Source: Desulfurococcales archaeon
GTDB lineage: Archaea; Thermoproteota; Thermoprotei_A; Sulfolobales; NBVN01
DNA: 46,972 nt
NCBI GenBank assembly: GCA_026986435.1
Contig: JALSOP010000055.1
Span: 1-46,972 of the forward strand
Direction of reading: 5' to 3'
Within the stretch, counting starts at the first letter, position 1; each line of letters begins with the position of its first letter. Shown here one piece after another: positions 9,517 through 18,370 of this stretch. Under the pieces are notes generated by a model that ran no database searches, was not told the origin of the DNA, and was given only the letters and a program-made list of their open reading frames with translations. The position numbers were made by a program, and so were the translations under genes.

Positions 9517-9966
9517 TCACTTTCTTAGGGCTATTATAGCGCCCAGAATGAAGCCAGCCGCTATCGGGCCGATTGTGAGAATTCCCAAAGCTGATAGGAC
9601 GCTCTGTACCATGGGGTATATCTTTGTTGCCTCCTCACCTAGTCTTGAGATTATGTCATATGCACTGCCTCCAAGAGACCATATCGACAGTATTGACCCG
9701 AGTATCAGTATTCCTATGAGGGCCAATATGTAGCGAATGACCTTGGCTGAGTAGTAACCGAGGCCGAGGCCCATAAAGAACTGTATTGCTACTGCCAGCA
9801 TGACTTTGGGGTTCTTGAGTGCGTCGTTAAGGAATGATGGGAGGTTTACCTCAGTTGTTGCCTGGTTCTCTGCTTGAGCCAATATAGTAGGAGCTAGGGA
9901 AACGAGTGCTACTAGAGTCATAACAGTGAATGTGTTTATTATTGCCTTGTTCATACTGTTCACCAA
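9517..9966 (-). CDS. Small membrane protein with signal peptide, FUN14-like topology
   Basis: 149 aa; hydrophobic N-terminus ending ...LAQAENQA; GLGLGYYSAKVIRYILALIGILI and further TM segments. Confidence 0.55.
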   Translation of the reverse strand: MVNSMNKAIINTFTVMTLVALVSLAPTILAQAENQATTEVNLPSFLNDALKNPKVMLAVAIQFFMGLGLGYYSAKVIRYILALIGILILGSILSIWSLGGSAYDIISRLGEEATKIYPMVQSVLSALGILTIGPIAAGFILGAIIALRK

Positions 9967-10070
9967 TACTTTAATGTTTGTATGACATAATTATATGTTG
10001 GTTTCGCGGAACTCAGAGTTATGAGTTCTTTTGAGATGTTGTTTGAGGACTGGGAGGTGGTTACTGAGTG

Positions 10071-11534
10071 GTGATGGTGGCGGTGCTGAAGTCTGTGCTG
10101 GGAAGGAAGTCGAGGACCTTGATAGTGTCGTCTGAGAGACCTGTTGAGGCCACAGCATCGTATAGGTTCCTAGCCTCGATGCACAGATTCCTTCGGAAGG
10201 CCCCCGCACCCACTAAGGAGGGCAGAATACTCTACAAGGTGTTTGTCAGGAGTGCCCTCAAGCCCGGCCACTTAGTGAGCTCACTCATCCTATCATCCTC
10301 ATCACTCACCTCACGCTTTATTGAGCGCTGGCTTGGCGAAACTGGGACACTCTTTGCTCCAGTTATAGTGCTTGGAGAACACCGTAGAGAGGGTGTCAAT
10401 ACTTTCGGCTTCTCCTACACAGTGCCCCTTGGCTCGAGGCATAGGGGCTTCTACCCCGTGATGATCCCGGTGGTCATGACCAGAGAGCCAGTTAAGCTAA
10501 AGAAGATCTTTCCTGAGATACTTAGGGCGGGACAGAAATACATAGCGGGAATCCTCTCAGATATAAGAGTTGAAGGACTAGACACAGCTGAGCTTGCTGA
10601 GAGCATAGAAAAGGTTGTGCCTGACATCTCTCCTGGCCTAATAGCGGTTGCTAGGGGTGGCGATGCCCTCGACGAGATAAAGGCTGTTGTGTCGGATGGC
10701 ACCGAGTATAGAGAGTTGAAGATACCTGTGAGGACGCCGCAGTGGACTATAGAGGACCTTCCCCGACAGATTGTGGAGGACATCAGGATAACGATAGTTG
10801 AGCCAGCGAAGAGGGGACTCCCCTTCGCTGCGAAGGGCGCCTTCATAATCGGTCCTCCCGGCGTTGGCAAGACTGTGATGGCCGAGGCACTCGCGTCCGC
10901 CCTGGGCCTAAAGCTCGTCGAGCTGAGGCCATCGACCTACAGGTCGATGTGGTATGGGGCTACTGAGAAGACCCTTAATGTCATCTTCCAGCAGCTGAAC
11001 AAGAGGAGGAAGAAGGTGATCCTAGTAATCGATGACGCAGAGTTCCTTATGGCTAGGGGGTTCAGCTTCCACGAGGCCCACATAACGGAGGTCTCAACCG
11101 TTCTGTACCATCTCCAGAGAGATGACAGGCCGTTTACAGTGCTGACAGCGAACTACCCAGAGCTCATTGACCCGGCACTGATCAGGCCGGGGAGGATAGA
11201 CGTGGTCATTATCCTCGGTTACCCCGATAGGGAGATGAGGCGTAAGGCAATACTGAGGCACCTAAGGAACTACAGGATAAGCTATAGTGAAGGTGTTCTG
11301 AACAGGCTCGTTGAGGTAACTAGGTGGTTCTCGCTGGCAGAGATCAACGCCATAGTCAGGCTGGCAGCTGGTAAAGGGAGGGGCACGATCGGTGAGGCCG
11401 AGGTGGAGTGGGCTAAGAAGAAGTTCAACATCGATGTCAGCTATAGGAGGTCGATGCAGGACCATCTCAGGTGGTGGGCGAGGAAGATGCAGGGTATCAT
11501 AATACCTTACATACCGCCTGAGGAGGTCATCTAA
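10071..11534 (+). CDS. AAA family ATPase with uncharacterised N-terminal domain
   Basis: GPPGVGKTVMAEALA Walker A, VILVIDDAEFL Walker B, TANYPELIDPALIRPGRIDV second region of homology. Confidence 0.85.
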   Translation: MMVAVLKSVLGRKSRTLIVSSERPVEATASYRFLASMHRFLRKAPAPTKEGRILYKVFVRSALKPGHLVSSLILSSSSLTSRFIERWLGETGTLFAPVIVLGEHRREGVNTFGFSYTVPLGSRHRGFYPVMIPVVMTREPVKLKKIFPEILRAGQKYIAGILSDIRVEGLDTAELAESIEKVVPDISPGLIAVARGGDALDEIKAVVSDGTEYRELKIPVRTPQWTIEDLPRQIVEDIRITIVEPAKRGLPFAAKGAFIIGPPGVGKTVMAEALASALGLKLVELRPSTYRSMWYGATEKTLNVIFQQLNKRRKKVILVIDDAEFLMARGFSFHEAHITEVSTVLYHLQRDDRPFTVLTANYPELIDPALIRPGRIDVVIILGYPDREMRRKAILRHLRNYRISYSEGVLNRLVEVTRWFSLAEINAIVRLAAGKGRGTIGEAEVEWAKKKFNIDVSYRRSMQDHLRWWARKMQGIIIPYIPPEEVI

Positions 11535-11537
11535 TAG

Positions 11538-12398
11538 TTGCCGAGGCTTAAGGAGGGCTACTCCCCTCTGGATATAGTGGCCCTGGTCGCTGTTTGGTTT
11601 TGTATATCCCTTGCTGGCCCGCTAGTAGTTTTTTCGGGCGCTGAGCCGACGGCATGCGCTTTCTGGAGGCTGACCCTGTCGTCGATATTGCTCTTGCCCC
11701 TCGTGATCAGGTCCAGAGGGAGGTTCACAGCTCTCTCAACACTGGCTGGGGTCGCCCTCGGCATACACTTTGTTTCGTGGATGAACTCGATACCGCTGAT
11801 AGGTGTGGCCCTTAGCACAGCGATTGTCACAACATACCCACTGATACTGGCTGGAGCCGAGTGGCTGGCCCACGAGCCCCCCTCGGCGAAGGGGTTGTTG
11901 GGGCTCGTAATTGCTGTGGGCGCCCTGATCCTGGCTAATCTCTCGGCTCAGAGCCTTGATGTGGAGGGCGTACTTATGGCGTCGGCAGGAGCATTCGCAG
12001 CGGCTGCCTACTTCTTTATCGGTAGACTGGTTCGGCGAGTCAGTGTACCGACTGTTAGGCACGCGCTCGTAGCTAATACCGTAGCTGCCTTAGTTGCCGC
12101 CATTTTCGGCGTTGTCTCCGGTACTGACCTGTTCCCGCTCAGCACGCGTGCATGGGTCGCTTTTGTTACTCTTGCCACGCTTCCGATGCTCTGCGGTCAT
12201 GGCCTCATGATCTACCTGATGAAGAAAATGAGAGCATCTACCGTCACCTCAGTGGCCGCTGCTGAGCCCATAGGGGCTGGCCTGATTGCTTGGGCATTCC
12301 TTGGCGAGGCACTAACCCCGGAACTCCTTCTGCTACTGATAGTTGTGTGGGCTGGTGTAACCTTGGTTGTCCGGGAGGAGGTTGTAGAAAACGGTTAG
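11538..12398 (+). CDS. EamA/DMT family permease
   Basis: 286 aa, about 10 TM, ACAFWRLTLSSILLLPL and AAEPIGAGLIAWAFLGEALT motifs. Confidence 0.8.
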   Translation: MPRLKEGYSPLDIVALVAVWFCISLAGPLVVFSGAEPTACAFWRLTLSSILLLPLVIRSRGRFTALSTLAGVALGIHFVSWMNSIPLIGVALSTAIVTTYPLILAGAEWLAHEPPSAKGLLGLVIAVGALILANLSAQSLDVEGVLMASAGAFAAAAYFFIGRLVRRVSVPTVRHALVANTVAALVAAIFGVVSGTDLFPLSTRAWVAFVTLATLPMLCGHGLMIYLMKKMRASTVTSVAAAEPIGAGLIAWAFLGEALTPELLLLLIVVWAGVTLVVREEVVENG

Positions 12399-12406
12399 GT
12401 TTGGAA

Positions 12407-13480
12407 TTACTTCTTGTAGAGGTGGCAGGCCACGTAGTGGCCGCTACTCATCTCGATTAGCTCTGGCTCCTCCTTCTTGCAGATGTCCATCATGTATAGG
12501 CACCTGGGGTGGAAGCGGCATCCTGGCGGTATGTTAGCGGCACTGGGTACTTCGCCCTTGATCGGTACCTCCCTTATCTTGAATCTGTTGCTTGGGTCAG
12601 GCTCCGGCACAGCCGCTAGGAGAGCTTTTGTGTAAGGGTGGAGTGGGTTGTTAATTAATTCTTCTGTAGGTGCTAACTCCACTATCTTGCCCAGGTACAT
12701 GACGGCTATTCTGTTGCAGAGGTATGCGGCTACGGCCAGGTCGTGGGTGATGAAGAGGTAGGTGAGTCCTTTGGCTTCCTTGAGGTCCATCATGAGCTTC
12801 AGTATCTCCGCGCGTATCGAGACGTCTAACATGCTGACGGGCTCGTCGGCGACGACAAGCTTCGGACCCAGGATCATTGCCCTGGCAAACGCGACCCTCT
12901 GCCTCTGGCCTCCGGATAGCATGTGTGGATACCTGCCGATGAACTCGTCCGGAGGCACCAGCTTGACCTCTGAGAGAGCCCTGTATATGAGCTCTCTCCT
13001 CTCCTCCTCTGATGCACCGATCCCGTGCACTATCAGGGGCTCCTTCAGTATGTCGTACACCTTCATCCTCGGGTTCAGTGAGCCGAACGGGTCCTGAAAG
13101 ACTATCTGGATCTCCCTCCTCAGTGCTTTGTCAACGTGCTTCGGCAGCTTCGGGTTAGCGATGTCTATGTAGCCGTCTTCGCTCATGAATCTCTCTGGTG
13201 TAATTGACCTGACTTCGTCGCCGGCCTTAAAGTACATGTGGCCTGCGGTGGGCACTATCAGCCTTGTTATCATTCTGCCTGTCGTTGTCTTACCGCATCC
13301 GGACTCACCGACAAGACAGAATATCTCTCCTTCGTGCAGGTCGAAGGATACGCCGTCGACAGCTTTAACATACCTCTTTGGCTTGAACGTTAGGGCCTCC
13401 GTTAACGACCTCCTAAGCGGGAACCACTTCTTCAGGTCACGCACCTTTAGTATGACGTTTCCTGAGGACATGCGCATCAC
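12407..13480 (-). CDS. Peptide-type ABC transporter ATP-binding protein (OppF/DppF-like)
   Basis: GESGCGKTTTGRM, LSGGQRQRVAFARAMIL, C-terminal Cys motif PPGCRFHPRCLYMMDICKKEEPELIEMSSGHYVACH. Confidence 0.92.
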   Translation of the reverse strand: MMRMSSGNVILKVRDLKKWFPLRRSLTEALTFKPKRYVKAVDGVSFDLHEGEIFCLVGESGCGKTTTGRMITRLIVPTAGHMYFKAGDEVRSITPERFMSEDGYIDIANPKLPKHVDKALRREIQIVFQDPFGSLNPRMKVYDILKEPLIVHGIGASEEERRELIYRALSEVKLVPPDEFIGRYPHMLSGGQRQRVAFARAMILGPKLVVADEPVSMLDVSIRAEILKLMMDLKEAKGLTYLFITHDLAVAAYLCNRIAVMYLGKIVELAPTEELINNPLHPYTKALLAAVPEPDPSNRFKIREVPIKGEVPSAANIPPGCRFHPRCLYMMDICKKEEPELIEMSSGHYVACHLYKK

Positions 13481-13483
13481 CCC

Positions 13484-14434
13484 TCAGTAAAGGTGACAGG
13501 CCACGTAGTGGCCTGGCTCAACCTCCTTCAGCACTGGCTCCTCCTTTTTGCAGATGTCCATGACGTACTGGCACCTGGGGAAGAAGCGGCATCCTGGCGG
13601 CGGCCTCGATAGGTCCGGTGGTACGCCGGGTATCCACTTGATTTCCTCCCTCTTCCTCAGCCTCGGTATGCTCGCTAGCAAGCCCTGCGTGTATGGGTGG
13701 AGCGGGTTACCGTATACCTGGTCAGCGCTACCTATCTCTACGATCTTGCCAGCGTACATCACCGCCACTTTATCAGCTATCTCGGCGATGAGGCTCAGGT
13801 CGTGGGTGATGAATATCATCGCCATCTTGTAGCGCTGCTTGATCTGCTTGAATAGATTGATTATCTGTGCCTGAACGATGACGTCCAGAGCGGTGGTGGG
13901 CTCGTCCGCTATGACAAGGTCAGGGTTCAGTATCAGTGCCATAGCAATGATTACCCTCTGCTTCTGCCCGCCGCTGAGCTCGTGGGGGTACCTCCTCATT
14001 ATGGTCTCGTCAAGGCCTACCATCTTCAGGAGCTTAGCTATTATATCCCTCGACTCCTTCTTTGAGAGCCCCTTGTGTATCATGAGTGGCTCGGCGAGCT
14101 GGTCCTCTATCGTGAATACTGGGTTAAGCGCATTCATAGCTCCCTGGAATATCATCGATACCTTCTTCCACCTGACCTTCCTCCTGAGCTCGTCCTCGGA
14201 GAGCTTAGTAATGTCGATCCCGTCGATGACTATGGAGCCGCCTGTTATTCTACCGGGCGGCGGAACCATATTGAGCAATGACCACGCTATGGTTGACTTG
14301 CCACAGCCAGATTCGCCGACCAGGCCCAGCACTTCCCCTCTTTCCAGGCTAAAGGATACATTATCTACTGCCCTTACTACACCCCTTAGGGTGTAGTAGT
14401 AGGTTTTGAGGTTCTTCACCTCGAGCAGGACCAT
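13484..14434 (-). CDS. Peptide-type ABC transporter ATP-binding protein (OppD/DppD-like)
   Basis: GESGCGKSTIAWSLL, LSGGQKQRVIIAMALIL, ADEPTTALDV, C-terminal Cys motif. Confidence 0.92.
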   Translation of the reverse strand: MVLLEVKNLKTYYYTLRGVVRAVDNVSFSLERGEVLGLVGESGCGKSTIAWSLLNMVPPPGRITGGSIVIDGIDITKLSEDELRRKVRWKKVSMIFQGAMNALNPVFTIEDQLAEPLMIHKGLSKKESRDIIAKLLKMVGLDETIMRRYPHELSGGQKQRVIIAMALILNPDLVIADEPTTALDVIVQAQIINLFKQIKQRYKMAMIFITHDLSLIAEIADKVAVMYAGKIVEIGSADQVYGNPLHPYTQGLLASIPRLRKREEIKWIPGVPPDLSRPPPGCRFFPRCQYVMDICKKEEPVLKEVEPGHYVACHLY

Positions 14435-14440
14435 TATATA

Positions 14441-16648
14441 TCACCTCACGAGCTTCGGGTTCAGTATCTTGTCCAGCGCGTGTCCTACGAGGACGAATGT
14501 CAGACCCACTATCGCTATACCTAATCCGGGCGGCAGCACCCACCACCAGGCGCCAGTCGCTACTGCATTAGCTTTCTGTGCCTCATTGAGTATCTGGCCC
14601 CACGTCACGATGCTCGGATCACCTAGGCCGAGGAATGAGATACCGGCCTCCGCCAGGATCGCTCCTGGCACGCCGAGGGCCATTGATGCGAACATGTACG
14701 GCAGAACCTGCGGGAAGACGTGCTTGAAGATAATCCTCCTGTTGCTGGCGCCGACAGCTTTCGCCGCGGTTATGTAGAGCTGCTCCTTGATCTGGAGCAC
14801 CATAGCCCTGACGGTGAACACACCGCCGACCCATCCGAAGGCGATCAGCAGAAAGACCACGTTCCAGATACTCCTACCCATGAAGTACGCTAGCATTATC
14901 AGGAGCGGTAATACAGGCAGCGAATACACTATCTGTGCTATCGTCATCATCGCCCTAGATAGTACCCCACTGTAATAACCCATGATGACTCCGTAGATAA
15001 CGCCTATAGTTGTCGATATTGACGCTACGATGAGTCCGATGATAAGGGCCCACCTGACGCCATAAAGCACACCGGACCATAGATCCCTCCTAGAGCTATC
15101 GGTTCCAAGGAGGCCATAGGCGCCAAGCACCTTGACCTTCTGTATCTCGACGTAATCGCTCTTTATCGGTACCTGGAAGGTGCCCTCGTAACCCGCCAGG
15201 GTTAGGTCATACTCCTTCTTACCGGTTGACTTAACGTACTCGCCGTTTCTGTAGATGTCTATGTTATTGGTTGTGGAGTTTAGCACGAATTCGACAGTGT
15301 CATTCCCAAGTGCAACCCTGACTGATGTGTCCCCAACAGTTACCGTTACTGCTGACTCACCTATAGTGAATGTCCTCTCGCCGGTCACAATTTCGCCATT
15401 GAATTCCGCCTGGAGTATTGTTCTGTTCTCTTTCTCAGAGACCTTGACTGCGAGCGTGCCAAGCCTAAACACCTTGTCTACGATTATCTTGTTTCCGAAG
15501 TCCACCGTCGTGACATTGAGTGTATCAATACCTTCTCTAACGAATGTCGCCCTCTTCGGTAACCTCAGCAGGAACCTAAATGTTAGGACATATGTGCCCT
15601 TGAGCTTCGGCTCCGTACCCTCGATTAGGCCGGGACCTAGTTGAGAGAACAGCACCGACGTTGGGACTATAAACTTTCCCGGTGGAACCGTTAGGTTAAG
15701 CGGCTTTAGGAGAGGCTGAAGCATTGATGATATTGCTAGGCCTTGGCTCATTGTCCTCGCCTTGGTGAAGCTGTCGGTGAGGAAGTAGAACCATGTTGAG
15801 TTTTCTGGTACAGCCGGTATCTGGGAGGTGTAGTTGCCGTAGCACTCCTGTGCCGCGGTGATGTTGATGAGGTTGGCGGTGACGCACGAAAGCACTTGGG
15901 TCTCGTTGTAGCTCACCTTTTCTGTGCCCACCGGTATGCCGAGCAGGGAAGGTATGTCTACCTGCTGATCTCTCCTCCCAAGGTCGGCGTAATTGTTTAT
16001 GTCGTATATTGAACCATTCGGCGCCTCATCCAGCACCAGCGGCACGACGATGCCGTCAGGTCTTCTCAGGTATACCTGTACACCCTGCCTTATCGTGGGA
16101 TCGAGAGGTATTGGACCTATGATGAACTTAGCGCCGATATCCTTGGGCTCAATGTCATAGTTGAAGTTGTATGTAATATTATACTCTATGATATAGATGT
16201 ACCTAAAGAGCAGGGCATTCCTTAGGCCCGAAAGTATCTTGTCCAATACCTGTTGCCTCTGTTGCGGGTCCGGTATTTGATTAATTATCTGTATTGTTTG
16301 ATTATATGTAGCTGGATCAACATTCTTTAGATATGTTAACATATCATCGTCGTTACTGAGGTTTAGGTATATTATGCGCATATTCGTGTTCTTCATCAGA
16401 TCCTCTGTGAGCGCCATCTTCGACGATGATATTGAGTTAACCCACGCTGGAGGCGCGAGCTTCGGCAACATCTTATCCAACCAGTAGGCCTCGTGTCCGT
16501 ACCAGTTCTCTATATCTTCCATATTGCCAATTAGGGGATAAGCAACGGCAGTAACTACTAAGATTATCAGGAGGATGAAACCGGCTAGGCCAGACTTCAC
16601 CCTTTTTAGCTCTCCGAAGAACCACCTGGTCTTCTCATAGAGACTCAT
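14441..16648 (-). CDS. Peptide-type ABC permease (DppC-like) with about 500 aa extracytoplasmic insert
   Basis: C-terminal permease core (AKAVGASNRRIIFKHVFPQVLPYMF EAA motif); large polar region between TM1 and TM2. Confidence 0.85.
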   Translation of the reverse strand: MSLYEKTRWFFGELKRVKSGLAGFILLIILVVTAVAYPLIGNMEDIENWYGHEAYWLDKMLPKLAPPAWVNSISSSKMALTEDLMKNTNMRIIYLNLSNDDDMLTYLKNVDPATYNQTIQIINQIPDPQQRQQVLDKILSGLRNALLFRYIYIIEYNITYNFNYDIEPKDIGAKFIIGPIPLDPTIRQGVQVYLRRPDGIVVPLVLDEAPNGSIYDINNYADLGRRDQQVDIPSLLGIPVGTEKVSYNETQVLSCVTANLINITAAQECYGNYTSQIPAVPENSTWFYFLTDSFTKARTMSQGLAISSMLQPLLKPLNLTVPPGKFIVPTSVLFSQLGPGLIEGTEPKLKGTYVLTFRFLLRLPKRATFVREGIDTLNVTTVDFGNKIIVDKVFRLGTLAVKVSEKENRTILQAEFNGEIVTGERTFTIGESAVTVTVGDTSVRVALGNDTVEFVLNSTTNNIDIYRNGEYVKSTGKKEYDLTLAGYEGTFQVPIKSDYVEIQKVKVLGAYGLLGTDSSRRDLWSGVLYGVRWALIIGLIVASISTTIGVIYGVIMGYYSGVLSRAMMTIAQIVYSLPVLPLLIMLAYFMGRSIWNVVFLLIAFGWVGGVFTVRAMVLQIKEQLYITAAKAVGASNRRIIFKHVFPQVLPYMFASMALGVPGAILAEAGISFLGLGDPSIVTWGQILNEAQKANAVATGAWWWVLPPGLGIAIVGLTFVLVGHALDKILNPKLVR

Positions 16649-18186
16649 CTTGGTGCACCTCCTACTCTTACTCTTGGGTCCAGTAACGCATATATGAAGT
16701 CCAGTAGCACGATTACCGCTACAAACAGGAAGACAAACATGTAGGTGAGTGCTATGAGCACTCCTGGATCACCGTTGTTTATCGCCGTCCAGTAAGCTAG
16801 CCCCATGCCAGGCCACTGGAACACTGTCTCAGTAATGATTGCGCCACCCATTGAGCCGACGAGCGACAGCGCCGACATTGTGACGATCGGTGGTGAAGCC
16901 GCCCTGAGCACGTGCTTGTAGAGTACTCTCCTCTCTGGAACACCCTTGGCCCTAGCAACCCACACGAAGTCCTCAGACATAGTAGTGAAAACAACATTCC
17001 TAATTATGTACGCCCAGGCACCAAAACTAACCATGACTACGGTTATCAGCGGGAGTGTCATATACTTCAGCCATATAGGTATCGACTCTATGTAGAACAT
17101 CGGCCCCGACACATGCTGTGCCAGCACTCCGAGCTCCGAGTACACGTCCTTGGCAGCCATTGGGAATATCGGTATTTTGTACGCGAAGATGTAGAGCATA
17201 AGCATCCCGACCCACCACATCGGCAGAGACGCCGAGATCATAGCCCCTGTCGACAGCGTCCTATCAAGGAGACCGCCAGCCCTTTTCGCTGCCTGCAGCC
17301 CGAGAAATATACCAAGAATTATGTTTATAATAGTCGCTGTTGTGAAGAGCATGATAGACGCCGGTAGGGCTGCCTTGATCACCGCGAGGGCATTCGGTGC
17401 CTCTGCACCCACATAGGTCACACCGGGCTTTGTCCTCAGATCCTGGAATTGGAGTGTCACTGCCTTGGAAAAGTAGATAAAGACCCTCTCGATGAACGGC
17501 CTCGTCAGCCCGACGTTGTCGTATGCCTGGAAGGATATTCTTATCTTCTTAGCAAAGCTACACTCATTGACTATTACATCAGGTTTTTTAAGGCTCTCAG
17601 CCAGTTTGGGAATGTTGTTGACGAAGTTGTTTAGCTCGTTCTCCACTATTGCCTTAGCGTCGTTTACGTCTACCACTCCTGTTAGCTTCAGGTTAATTGC
17701 GCCGAGGACGCTCTGCTCCTTATCCAGTGCGAAGGCTATGAGGAGATCCGCGCACTGATCACTTAGACCTGTTTTCTCAACTACCACTGGCCTCCACTTT
17801 TCGAGCTGGTCGAACATATACATAGCGCCAGCAAGCTCTGTTGGATCACCAAGTAGAGTTCTCAGATCATTGATAGCCTTGACAATACAAGCTACATCGC
17901 CGCAGCCGCTGATCCTTGACATTATATTGTCCTTAAACGTTTTGAAAATTTCCGGCAATATCTTGATGCCTGCACTGTGAAGCTGGTCAGGCGAGCAGAC
18001 CCCTAGAATAGGTTGACATTGCCTATCGAGGTTTTTAGATTGTAAGTTTATCTGTTCTTTGACTGACCCCTTTAGAAGTAGCTCGCTCTGCTGAACGAAG
18101 ATCACTGTAATTAATAGTCCGGCCACTATGAGGACTAGTATTGCGTTAGCTATGGTGCGAAGTACTGTCTCGCTTACACCAGCCAA
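16645..18186 (-). CDS. Peptide-type ABC permease (DppB-like) with about 240 aa extracytoplasmic insert
   Basis: VWVARAKGVPERRVLYKHVLRAASPPIVTMSALSLVGSMGGAIITETVFQWPGMG; polar insert after TM1. Confidence 0.87.
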   Translation of the reverse strand: MAGVSETVLRTIANAILVLIVAGLLITVIFVQQSELLLKGSVKEQINLQSKNLDRQCQPILGVCSPDQLHSAGIKILPEIFKTFKDNIMSRISGCGDVACIVKAINDLRTLLGDPTELAGAMYMFDQLEKWRPVVVEKTGLSDQCADLLIAFALDKEQSVLGAINLKLTGVVDVNDAKAIVENELNNFVNNIPKLAESLKKPDVIVNECSFAKKIRISFQAYDNVGLTRPFIERVFIYFSKAVTLQFQDLRTKPGVTYVGAEAPNALAVIKAALPASIMLFTTATIINIILGIFLGLQAAKRAGGLLDRTLSTGAMISASLPMWWVGMLMLYIFAYKIPIFPMAAKDVYSELGVLAQHVSGPMFYIESIPIWLKYMTLPLITVVMVSFGAWAYIIRNVVFTTMSEDFVWVARAKGVPERRVLYKHVLRAASPPIVTMSALSLVGSMGGAIITETVFQWPGMGLAYWTAINNGDPGVLIALTYMFVFLFVAVIVLLDFIYALLDPRVRVGGAPR

Positions 18187-18344
18187 CGTCTAACCCTCAA
18201 AATTTATGCGCTGTGAGAGGCTTTTAAGCATTACATAAACTTCCGTTCTCTTTAAAAGAAGTTAAAAAAATCTCGCAAATCATTGCCATAACAACCTAAC
18301 AAAGAAAGGTTTTCTAATCGAGAATAAATATTCTTCTTTTACCA

Positions 18345-18370
18345 AATAAAAAAGTTAATTAATAAAAACC
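18345..18370 (-). terminator. Putative poly-U terminator/attenuator between solute-binding protein and permease genes
   Basis: Minus strand ggtttttattaattaacttttttatttgg immediately after the SBP stop codon. Confidence 0.4.

Noticed and set aside
12745-12751. GTGATGA boxes inside ABC ATPase genes (also at about 13806)
   Set aside because: Coding sequence for conserved ABC motifs (FITHDLAV); no paired D boxes
18320-18333. AT-rich palindrome agaataaatattct
   Set aside because: Short and expected by chance in a very AT-rich intergenic gap
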